Assembly: GCA_024643825.1 (NCBI GenBank)
Contig: JAHEME010000042.1
Span: 1 to 11,534 of the forward strand
Direction of reading: 5' to 3'
From: Chloroflexota bacterium
GTDB lineage: Bacteria; Chloroflexota; Anaerolineae; Aggregatilineales; UBA3940
DNA: 11,534 nt
A model generated the notes under the pieces. The model saw only the letters and a program-made list of their open reading frames with translations, had not been told where the DNA came from and searched no databases. Within the stretch, counting starts at the first letter, position 1. Every line of letters begins with the position of its first letter. The translations under genes were made by a program, and so were the position numbers. Shown here piece by piece: positions 1-6,143 of this stretch.

Positions 1-1635
1 GCAGCGTCCACCCTGTTCGCGGGCAGTTTCTTCGCTGAAGCCAAGTTCTACCTGGGAAACTCCGATGCGTCGGTTTGAAGGAAGCAAAGGTGGTTGGCGA
101 CGCGGCCAGCGTAGATAGTCCCGCAGGGGGCCAAGAAGGGGGTAGTCCTGCTTCTTGAGCGGGGTGAAGAATCCCTTACGAACCCGGCGTGGCTCTACAT
201 TTTGCACATAGCTGTGGATGCTGCGCGCTGCACGTTGACCGTCGGCAACCGCATTGATGATCAGCCGTGGGCCGAAAGCGATGTCTCCGCCTGCATAGAC
301 CCCTGGTGCGGTTGTGGCGAGGGTTTCTCGATCTATCGTTAACGTACCACGGGGAGTGACCTCCAACCCATCATCTGGCTGTATCCACTCCAATTCTCCA
401 GCTTGCCCGATGGCGACAATGATGCTGTCGCATTCCCAGATCTTTTCACTATCGGGGGCCAACTGAGGATTGAAGCGACCTTGTTCGTCAAATGCATGAA
501 TCACATCCAGGGTTTCAATCGCTCTGGCATGACCGTTTTCTCCGATAATCCGCTTCGGAGCGAAATGGTTGTGGATGATGATGCCCTCTTCAGCAGCCTC
601 ATCAATTTCGATGGGGTCGGCGAGCATTTCGCTTCGGTCTTCCAGAACCAGGCAATGCACCTGCTCGGTGGCACCCAGGCGAGCCGCAGTGCGTGCGACA
701 TCCAGTGCCATCTCCAGGTCTCCCCCGGATTGCGCGGAGAAACCCAACCGAGCCGCAGTACGGGCGACATCCATCGCGACGTTCCCGCCGCCAATAACCA
801 GGATATTTTTACCTAAATCAAGATTATACCCTCCCAGGTTGACGTTGATTAAGAAATCCACGGCGCGCAGCACGCCGTCGAACTGCTCCCCTTCGATGTT
901 CAGGTTTCGGCTCTGGTAAGTGCCGATGGCGATGAATACAGCGTCGAACTCGTCCCGGAGAGACTGCAAACTGAAGTCAGTCCCCAGCTTTTGATTCAGC
1001 TCCAGCGTTGGGCCTAAGGCCAGGATCGCCTGAATCTCAAGGTCTATTAATTCGCGAGGAAGGCGGTATTCGGGGACGCCCAGCCGCAGCATCCCACCTG
1101 CCATCGAAGCCGCATCAAAGATAGTCACCTCATGCCCCAGCAATGCCAGATCGTGTGCGCAGGAGAGACCTGCGGGGCCTGCGCCAACCACCGCAATATG
1201 CTTCCCCGTTTTCTCATGCTGCTGTTGCGCAGAGACTAATCCGCTCCGACTGGTTGGAAAAACCGTGTTTCCCAGATCGACAGTATCCGTTCGCCCGGTG
1301 TAGGTTGGCCATGCAGGAGGTACGTGGGGTTTTCCGCCTTCACCCATGTAAACACCATAGCGGTCGTTGACAAATCGTTTGAGGGCACGAATGGCGATTG
1401 GGGCATCGATTTTCCCACGGCGGCAAGCAGCCTCACATGGTGCGCCACAGACCCAGCCGCAGGTTGAAGCAAAAGGGTTGGTTTCCCGAGCGATGAGATA
1501 GGCTCGCTCATAATCCCCGTGAGCAATCGCATTTACATAGGCCCGACCATCAGTTCTCACTGGGCAAGCGAACTGGCAGGCGACAGTCTGCTGGTAGAAC
1601 TTAATATCGGGCAGAAACACGCTATATCCGGTCAT
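1..1635 (-). CDS. GltD-like FAD/4Fe-4S NAD(P)H oxidoreductase (3' end cut by window edge)
   Basis: 545 codons are visible with no stop; the C-terminus lies beyond position 1. The start is ATG at 1635-1633, preceded by AGGAGG (plus 1644-1649) with 8-nt spacing. The N-terminus carries a 4Fe-4S domain like that of the glutamate synthase beta subunit and dihydropyrimidine dehydrogenase: C20-x3-C24, then C59, C63, C67, C71. Next comes an FAD-binding Rossmann motif GAGPAG (151-156) with the family signature GGMLRLGVPEYRLP (180-193), a second NAD(P)-binding motif GGGNVAMD (282-289), and the FAD-closing motif GVYAGGD ending at D451. The visible part ends ...GGRC, where relatives often continue into a C-terminal ferredoxin-like cluster domain; this cannot be seen here. 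GltD itself is about 470 aa, so this is a longer relative. The family moves electrons between NAD(P)H, flavin and Fe-S clusters in the cytoplasm; the partner and substrate are unknown. No large glutamate synthase subunit is in view. It follows the two-component pair by 114 nt on the same strand. Confidence 0.9.
   Translation of the reverse strand, partial: MTGYSVFLPDIKFYQQTVACQFACPVRTDGRAYVNAIAHGDYERAYLIARETNPFASTCGWVCGAPCEAACRRGKIDAPIAIRALKRFVNDRYGVYMGEGGKPHVPPAWPTYTGRTDTVDLGNTVFPTSRSGLVSAQQQHEKTGKHIAVVGAGPAGLSCAHDLALLGHEVTIFDAASMAGGMLRLGVPEYRLPRELIDLEIQAILALGPTLELNQKLGTDFSLQSLRDEFDAVFIAIGTYQSRNLNIEGEQFDGVLRAVDFLINVNLGGYNLDLGKNILVIGGGNVAMDVARTAARLGFSAQSGGDLEMALDVARTAARLGATEQVHCLVLEDRSEMLADPIEIDEAAEEGIIIHNHFAPKRIIGENGHARAIETLDVIHAFDEQGRFNPQLAPDSEKIWECDSIIVAIGQAGELEWIQPDDGLEVTPRGTLTIDRETLATTAPGVYAGGDIAFGPRLIINAVADGQRAARSIHSYVQNVEPRRVRKGFFTPLKKQDYPLLGPLRDYLRWPRRQPPLLPSNRRIGVSQVELGFSEETAREQGGRC
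673..773 (-). repeat. Internal direct repeat within the oxidoreductase gene, period 69 bp
   Basis: Two 32-bp copies at 673-704 and 742-773 differ at 4 positions and are offset by exactly 69 bp. Both encode DVARTAARLG, at residues 289-298 and 312-321. The first copy is the helix that follows the NAD(P)-binding GGGNVAMD loop. The period is a whole number of codons, so the frame is kept. My recollection is that some long relatives of this family also have two DVAR-type helices here, so this may be an old family feature rather than a recent event. Confidence 0.8.
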
Positions 1636-1655
1636 AGGATGAGCCTCCTGTGACC

Positions 1656-1677
1656 AGTGTAGTTTACGAAAGTGTAG
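1656..1677. repeat. Short direct repeat upstream of the oxidoreductase start
   Basis: AGTGTAG occurs at 1656-1662 and 1671-1677, 15 bp apart, just upstream of the oxidoreductase ribosome binding site in the 114-nt gap 1636-1749. It might be a regulator site, but the period does not match the roughly 10-11 bp usual for OmpR-type regulators, and seven-base repeats can arise by chance. No T-rich hairpin terminator is visible in this gap, so read-through from the response regulator gene is plausible. Confidence 0.25.
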
Positions 1678-1749
1678 ATTGGGTCTAGTCTGAGTGTGGG
1701 TTTGGTGAAGAACAGGCAGGACGTTCCAGGCAGGTGGGCCGCAGAGGAA

Positions 1750-2430
1750 CTATTCGAAGCGGTAGCCAAATCCTCGTTCGGTTACTATATGCTTGGGATC
1801 ACCAGGATCCTGCTCGATCTTCTGGCGCAACGACCAGATGTAATGCTTGACCAGATCAGCCTGTCCTGCATAGTCGAATCCCCAAACCTCTTCAAGGAGA
1901 TCATCGGTGGGAATAGTGTGATGAGGATTGCGGGCAAGTGTTTCTAATAGCCGATATTCTGTTGGCGTAAGATCGATGGTTGTACTGGCAACCGACACTC
2001 GGTGTTCCCTGAAGTTAATGATCAGGTCTCCGCTATGCAGCTCCTGGGATGAAGAATCAACGGTAGGGATACGTGCGAGAACAGCTCCAATGCGTGCTAC
2101 AAGTTCTGCGAATGAGAACGGCTTAGTCACGTAGTCGTCGATGCCCATTCGAAATCCCCGCAGTTTATCGAACTCCTCTCCCTTTGCAGTTAGCATAATG
2201 ATTGGCACACGCGACTGATCTCGAAGTTGGCGACAAACTTCCCAGCCATCCATACCTGGCATCATGACATCGAGCACAATGAGATCTGGCTGCTCGTTTT
2301 CAGCTAACCCAAGCCCATCCTGTCCGCCAGAAGCTGTCAGGCAGTGATATCCAACCATCCGTATGTGATCAGATAATAGCTCAAGCAACGTGATTTCATC
2401 GTCTATGATAAGAATCTTTTGTTCAGCCAT
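1750..2430 (-). CDS. OmpR/PhoB-family response regulator
   Basis: 226 aa. The start chosen is ATG at 2430-2428 (MAEQKILIIDDE), because the receiver domain begins there; the longer open frame to 2538 only reads through the kinase 3' end. The receiver domain spans about 4-120 with acidic pocket D10/D11, phosphoacceptor D54 (LIVLDVMMPGMDG), T81 and K103 (VTKPF). A winged-helix DNA-binding domain follows at about 128-226 (LTPTEYRLLETLARNP, DLVKHYIWSLRQKI, ERGFGYRF), typical of OmpR/PhoB. It should act as a phosphorylation-controlled transcription factor. Its first 8 nt (ATGGCTGA) overlap the end of the upstream kinase gene, implying translational coupling and pairing with that kinase. Targets are unknown; its own operon and the oxidoreductase behind it are natural candidates (inference). 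Confidence 0.95.
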   Translation of the reverse strand: MAEQKILIIDDEITLLELLSDHIRMVGYHCLTASGGQDGLGLAENEQPDLIVLDVMMPGMDGWEVCRQLRDQSRVPIIMLTAKGEEFDKLRGFRMGIDDYVTKPFSFAELVARIGAVLARIPTVDSSSQELHSGDLIINFREHRVSVASTTIDLTPTEYRLLETLARNPHHTIPTDDLLEEVWGFDYAGQADLVKHYIWSLRQKIEQDPGDPKHIVTERGFGYRFE

Positions 2431-3850
2431 TGATGCCCTGCCATACGGGGAGAGAGAACGTGAACACAGCGCCCCCGCTCGGATGATTTTCAGCCCAGAT
2501 TCGTCCTCCCTGAGCCTCCACAATGCGGCGGCAAACATACAGCCCTAAGCCATAGCCATACACGGCCTGCGAGTCACTGCTATCGGCTCGGTAGAACTTA
2601 TTAAAAACGCGCTCTAGATCGTCCGTGCAAAGCCCGGAGCCAGAATCGCGCACAGAGATTGCGACCTCGCTCTGATCTGCACGAATATCCACGAAAACGG
2701 TTTTTTCAGGTGGAGAGTACTTATCAGCGTTATCTAGCAGGTTAGTCAATACCTCCAACAAACGATCCCTGTCAGCGTAAATAAGAGGCATTCCAGGTTT
2801 GTCTGTGATCTGGATTTGCCGGAAAATTGTCCGGGTGGATAACTGTTCTACCACTTGACGTAGGATCGGCACTATAGAGATTGGCTCAAGCTGATACGTG
2901 ATCTCGCCAGCCTCAATCCGGCTGGCGTTGAGTACGTCATGTACAAGTCTATCAAGACGCGAGATTTGTTGCTCAAGGACACCAAACATCTGCAAGCAGG
3001 TTGGGTTGATCGCATTACAATCAGTCTGCATCCGTTGGATAGCTCCCGCCATGTTGGTGAGCGGAGCTCGTATCTGGTGTGAAACAAGCGAGATAAACTC
3101 CGTACGGGTCTGATCCAACTGCTGTAATTCAACATTTGCGTGTGTAAGCTCCTGGAGTTTTTCAGCTAACTCCTGCGTTCGTTCCTCAGAGCGTTTATTT
3201 AGTATGGTACTTTGTCTTTGAAGTTTCCGGCTGTACTGCTTCCGTTTTGTAATGTCATGCAAAATGACTGCCATACCAATCGGCTGCCCATAGCTATCCG
3301 ATAGCAGTGTTGCAGTTAATTCCATATCGATAGGGTAACCCGCATCATTGTGGCAGGTTGTTTCATGTCCCCTGATGTAACCTTCTCGCAAGACAGATTC
3401 CAAAAGCCAGCGTCCTTCGATTTCAGCAGATGGAGAGCCACCCATGAGGGCAGAAAAAGGATGTCCAGTGATCTCGCCTAGCGTGTAGCCGAACAGCGTT
3501 TCGGCCCCATGATTCCATGAGACGATGCAGCCCTGAGTATCCGTACTAACAATTGCATCTGCAAAAGCATCCACGATGGAAACCTGATGAGCTTCACTTT
3601 GTAGTGTCCGCCCACTCATTTGCATAGCTTCAACGAACCAGTGATCAATAATTCCCCAGCCCGCTATCGCTAGTAGGGAGCTAACTACAATGGAGAATAG
3701 AACTTCGTCGCTCGTGATGGCTTGATGGGTGAGTTGTCCAGTTATCCAGTAACCGGGGCCTACTCGATAAAGACCTATCAGGAGCACGCAAAGCAGTGGC
3801 AAAGCGAAGGCAAGTTGTGCCACACGAGTCCGCAAGGCCATGATTGTCAT
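2423..3850 (-). CDS. Membrane PAS-domain sensor histidine kinase
   Basis: 475 aa. The start is ATG at 3850-3848, chosen over the upstream ATG at 3895 because GGAG (plus 3859-3862) sits 8 nt before it and hydrophobic sequence begins soon after. Two membrane helices lie at about 11-33 and 49-68, with only a short loop between, so there is no large extracellular sensor. A PAS/PAC domain covers about 90-204 (ending ILHDITKRK), followed by a coiled-coil linker at about 205-248. The HisKA dimerisation domain has phosphoacceptor H258 (SLVSHQIRAPL). The ATPase domain shows N box N374 (LLDNADKYSP), G1 (DSGSG, 402-406), F box (FNKFYRADSS) and G2 (GYGLGL, 432-437). All parts of a working kinase are present. 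H258 is followed by Q rather than the usual E/D. The stop overlaps the response regulator start. The likely signal is cytoplasmic or within the membrane, through PAS; the ligand is not evident. Hand-counted GC in sampled rows is about 42-55%, below the neighbouring cyclase. Confidence 0.95.
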   Translation of the reverse strand: MTIMALRTRVAQLAFALPLLCVLLIGLYRVGPGYWITGQLTHQAITSDEVLFSIVVSSLLAIAGWGIIDHWFVEAMQMSGRTLQSEAHQVSIVDAFADAIVSTDTQGCIVSWNHGAETLFGYTLGEITGHPFSALMGGSPSAEIEGRWLLESVLREGYIRGHETTCHNDAGYPIDMELTATLLSDSYGQPIGMAVILHDITKRKQYSRKLQRQSTILNKRSEERTQELAEKLQELTHANVELQQLDQTRTEFISLVSHQIRAPLTNMAGAIQRMQTDCNAINPTCLQMFGVLEQQISRLDRLVHDVLNASRIEAGEITYQLEPISIVPILRQVVEQLSTRTIFRQIQITDKPGMPLIYADRDRLLEVLTNLLDNADKYSPPEKTVFVDIRADQSEVAISVRDSGSGLCTDDLERVFNKFYRADSSDSQAVYGYGLGLYVCRRIVEAQGGRIWAENHPSGGAVFTFSLPVWQGING

Positions 3851-3858
3851 ATGATAAA

Positions 3859-3862
3859 CTCC
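3859..3862 (-). promoter_or_regulatory. Ribosome binding site deciding the kinase start
   Basis: The minus strand reads GTGGAG then 8 nt then ATG at 3850. The alternative ATG at 3895 adds 15 residues with no hydrophobic or family character, so this site supports the shorter protein. Confidence 0.6.
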
Positions 3863-3875
3863 ACGAAAGCGGTAG

Positions 3876-3904
3876 TAATGAGTTTTGCAAAACAAGACTC
3901 ATTA
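3876..3904. promoter_or_regulatory. Inverted repeat upstream of the kinase operon, candidate operator or leader hairpin
   Basis: Perfect 7-bp arms TAATGAG (3876-3882) and CTCATTA (3898-3904) flank a 15-nt spacer that contains the 10-bp palindrome TTTTGCAAAA (3883-3892). The right-hand arm ends only 26 bp upstream of the kinase ATG and 14 bp from its ribosome binding site. It could bind a dimeric regulator, possibly the operon's own one, or fold in the mRNA leader. Function is inferred from position and symmetry only. Confidence 0.4.
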
Positions 3905-3930
3905 GCACGCTGTAATAAGGGCATGTGCTG

Positions 3931-3950
3931 GATGAGACTTTGTCTCCATC
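3931..3950. other. Small hairpin in the kinase upstream region
   Basis: GATGAGAC (3931-3938), loop TTT, then GTCTCCATC (3942-3950) forms an 8-bp stem with one bulged C. No T-run follows on either strand, so it does not look like a terminator. It may be part of the kinase mRNA leader. Confidence 0.3.
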
Positions 3951-4130
3951 TGCCCAATTCCTGGTAGATTTTGCAGTGAACATCTCAACGGAACGTCTGC
4001 TAAGTGGTTTACCGAAAAATCTTTCGACCAAACCGTGAAACACTTAATCTGTAAAGGCTACTCTCTTTTGTACAACTAACCTTCCATGACTACAAGGCAG
4101 CAAATGTCGGGATTCTGTTTTGAGCAATAA

Positions 4131-4185
4131 ATAAGTCGATTGGGCGTCTGCCTGGCACGGACTCCCAGGACGAGGTGTTCGAGTC
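4131..4185 (+). pseudogene. Degenerate tRNA-Ala(GGC)-like fragment
   Basis: The stretch AGTCGATTGGGCG then TCTGCCTGGCACG (4134-4159) closely resembles a tRNA D-loop plus the 5' half of an Ala-GGC anticodon arm (loop CTGGCAC at 4152-4158). A T-loop-like GTTCGAGTC follows at 4177-4185. The structure is broken: the 3' anticodon stem reads GGACT instead of GCAGA, the D-stem 5' strand is missing, the T-stem does not pair, and no acceptor stem can be built. It cannot be a working tRNA. It may be a relic of a tRNA gene or of an integration event, or chance similarity. Confidence 0.3.
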
Positions 4186-4350
4186 TGATCCTGACCGGGC
4201 TAGATTTCTGTGTCATGTCTCTTCTGCATCTTACGCTGGACTGTGGAGATGTATCGCGAAGACAGAGGACGTAGGCCAATGAAGCTGAACGAACTTCTAC
4301 ATCCCAGCGGGCGAGCTAATGCTTGTCAGACACGATGCGAAGCGAAGGCG

Positions 4351-5979
4351 CTACCCCTTCACCCCCGTGATGTGATAGGCCGTGATCGGGTCGCTGAAGC
4401 CCTTTAGATCGAGCCCGTGGATAGGCGTGGCTTCTACCTGATCGCGGATCAGATCATAGGTAGCCTGGCTGATCAGCACCTGACCGCCCGCCGCCACCGC
4501 ACAGATGCGCGATCCCAGATTGGCCGCCCTCCCGATCACTGTGTACTCACTGCGCTGCGGAGAACCCATCTCCCCGGCGATCAGGTCCCCGGTAGCAATG
4601 CCGATACCGATAGGGCAGGCTCGGACACCCTTGGCAGCCCAGCGAGCCATCACCGGTTGATAGGCGGTCTGCATCGCCAGCCCGACGCGCACAGCACGCA
4701 GGGCGTGATCTTCGAGGGGGAAGGGGGCGCCGAAGAGGGCCATCACCTCGTCGCCCACGAACTTATCAAGCGTGCCTTCGTTATCGAGGATCACGTTGAC
4801 CATCGCGCCCAGATAATCGTTGATGTAGCCAACGAGGAGTTCGGGGTCGGTTTGCTCGGCGAGGCTGGTGGAGCCGCGCATATCGGCATAAAGCACAGTG
4901 AGCAGGGTGCGTTCCCCGCGCAGAAAACCAGTATCGGCCTGATCTAGCAGACGCTCCATGACGCGCGGATCGACAGAACGACCCAATACCTGGCGCAGGC
5001 GGCGCTGTTCGAGGCTCTCGAAAATGGCGGTATCCATCTGACTGGCGATGGCGTTGAGCAGACGTTTGTCCTCGTCGTCAAAGTCACGGGCGCTGCGGCG
5101 GTTAGCGACGCCAAACACGCCGAGAATCTCCTCGCGCAGGATCAGGGGGATGCACATCACGGAGTTGATCTGGCCTTCGAGATCATTGTGGGCGATCAGG
5201 CGGGCCTGCTCCAACGATTCATTGGCGACGCGGGTGACGACTTCGGCGTAGGGCGAGGTGCGGAAGAGGTCTTCGTGGGTGAAGGCCCGCATCTGAAGCC
5301 GCTTGCCAGCCCGGTCGTAGAGCATGATGAAGCCCATTTCCGCATCAAGCACATCACGTAGCTTGACCAACGCCTCGTTGAGCATGTCATCGAACGGCAG
5401 GTGCTTATCGCGGATGCGGTCGATCTGGTAGATGACTTCGAGTTCCTTGTTGCGCTGCTGAAGCTCGTGGTAGGCGTAACCCTGGATCACAGCAGAATCC
5501 AACTGACTCTCGGCAATGCGCAGCAGGTTGAGGTCGCTTTCGGTGAAAGGGGAACCACGCCGCGCAACGATCACGCCACCCAGCCGCATTTTCTGGCCCA
5601 TCACGATGGGCACGGCGGCGAGGTGGAGATCGGCGGGGAGGTCGGTGACGTTGAGCTCATCGCGTAGGGCGTCCGGCTGCCACACGGTAATAGTCTCGGC
5701 ACGGTAAGCGTGTTCGGCCAACGCCTTGATCGTGGCTTCGCTGAGACCGCTGGTGGTTCCGTTATCGTTGACGGCTTTCAACTCCAGATCGCCGCTGTCG
5801 CGATCCACGACGGTCAGCAGGCACAGATCGGCATGGAAGCGTTCAGCAAGGGTATTGAGGATTGAAGCCAGCATCGCGGAGGGATCGGCGGCAGTATCGC
5901 GGATGTCATCCAGGGCGATCATTAGATCGAGTTCGTTCTGTTTTTGTTCCAGCAATACGGCTGATAGTTCGTCGGGCAT
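4351..5979 (-). CDS. GAF-GAF class III adenylate cyclase
   Basis: 542 aa, cytoplasmic, no membrane segment. The start is ATG at 5979 with GGAGG 5 nt upstream. Two GAF domains occupy about 25-168 and 178-325, separated by a helical linker (HELQQRNKELEVIYQIDRIR); a second linker (LEQRRLRQVLGRSVDPRVMERLL) leads into the cyclase domain at about 355-540. Catalytic residues are all present: metal-binding D366 (LYADMRGS) and D410 (LDKFVGDEVMALFGAP), adenine-selecting K406 and T480 (SEYTVIGRAANLGSR), and transition-state N487 and R491. By class III rules the K/T pair indicates ATP rather than GTP, so the product should be cAMP. GAF domains in such enzymes sense cyclic nucleotides, redox cofactors or other small ligands; which applies here cannot be read from sequence. 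The gene is probably its own transcription unit, after the terminator at 6072-6108. GC is visibly higher (about 57-73% in sampled rows) than the kinase downstream. Confidence 0.93.
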   Translation of the reverse strand: MPDELSAVLLEQKQNELDLMIALDDIRDTAADPSAMLASILNTLAERFHADLCLLTVVDRDSGDLELKAVNDNGTTSGLSEATIKALAEHAYRAETITVWQPDALRDELNVTDLPADLHLAAVPIVMGQKMRLGGVIVARRGSPFTESDLNLLRIAESQLDSAVIQGYAYHELQQRNKELEVIYQIDRIRDKHLPFDDMLNEALVKLRDVLDAEMGFIMLYDRAGKRLQMRAFTHEDLFRTSPYAEVVTRVANESLEQARLIAHNDLEGQINSVMCIPLILREEILGVFGVANRRSARDFDDEDKRLLNAIASQMDTAIFESLEQRRLRQVLGRSVDPRVMERLLDQADTGFLRGERTLLTVLYADMRGSTSLAEQTDPELLVGYINDYLGAMVNVILDNEGTLDKFVGDEVMALFGAPFPLEDHALRAVRVGLAMQTAYQPVMARWAAKGVRACPIGIGIATGDLIAGEMGSPQRSEYTVIGRAANLGSRICAVAAGGQVLISQATYDLIRDQVEATPIHGLDLKGFSDPITAYHITGVKG

Positions 5980-6001
5980 GGAAACCTCCGGGTCCCGGCA
6001 G

Positions 6002-6014
6002 GGGCAGTATGCCC
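6002..6014. other. Small hairpin in the cyclase leader
   Basis: GGGCA (6002-6006), loop GTA, TGCCC (6010-6014) is a perfect 5-bp GC-rich stem about 22 nt upstream of the cyclase ATG, between the candidate promoter and the ribosome binding site. It may affect translation or mark a regulator half-site; there is no further evidence. Confidence 0.3.
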
Positions 6015-6018
6015 GCCT

Positions 6019-6046
6019 ATTGTCTACGAATCGGCGGGGAACACAA
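6019..6046 (-). promoter_or_regulatory. Candidate promoter for the cyclase gene
   Basis: On the minus strand, TTGTGT (6046-6041), 16-nt spacer, GACAAT (6024-6019). It matches 3 of 6 and 4 of 6 consensus positions. It lies between the upstream gene's terminator and the cyclase start, where a promoter is expected, but the match is weak. Confidence 0.25.
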
Positions 6047-6071
6047 AACCGGGGCTGGCGGGAATCAGAAA

Positions 6072-6108
6072 CTCACCCCTCAGGAGCCGTTGGTTCTTGA
6101 GGGGTGAG
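6072..6108 (-). terminator. Hairpin terminator after the secreted nuclease gene
   Basis: An 11-bp perfect stem CTCACCCCTCA (6072-6082) / TGAGGGGTGAG (6098-6108) extends inward by six more pairs, GGAGCC with GGTTCT including two G-U pairs, leaving a 3-nt loop: a 17-bp stem in total. On the minus strand it begins 35 nt after the nuclease stop and is followed by TTTCTGATT, a short broken T-run. It should end nuclease transcription and insulate the cyclase gene. The plus-strand side lacks a T-run. Confidence 0.75.
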
Positions 6109-6143
6109 ACGAGTGCTACAGCCGTCTGATTAGAAGAAGGCTG

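Larger units (their letters stand above)
3851..4350. other. 500-bp gap between the cyclase stop and the kinase start
   Basis: No convincing gene is present on either strand. The stretch holds an inverted repeat (3876-3904), a small hairpin (3931-3950) and a tRNA-like relic (about 4131-4185). A weak minus-strand promoter candidate is TTGTAG (4095-4090), 17-nt spacer, TACAAA (4072-4067), matching the consensus at 3 and 4 of 6 positions; it would give a leader of roughly 210 nt before the kinase. No clear terminator for the cyclase gene was found just after 4351. Confidence 0.5.

Noticed and set aside
3681..4043. A 120-codon minus-strand frame containing LVERFFGK, reminiscent of IS5-type transposase C-termini
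   Set aside because: Only a few residues resemble a transposase, the rest is low-similarity sequence, and most of the frame overlaps the well-supported kinase gene in another frame. No terminal inverted repeats or target duplications were seen.
4125..4197. A functional tRNA gene on the plus strand
   Set aside because: Anticodon, D and T stems do not pair and there is no acceptor stem; only loop-like motifs remain. Reported as a relic instead.
4351..5979. Guanylate cyclase or GGDEF enzyme instead of adenylate cyclase
   Set aside because: There is no GGDEF motif, and the base-selecting pair K406/T480 is the ATP type, not the E/C type of guanylate cyclases.
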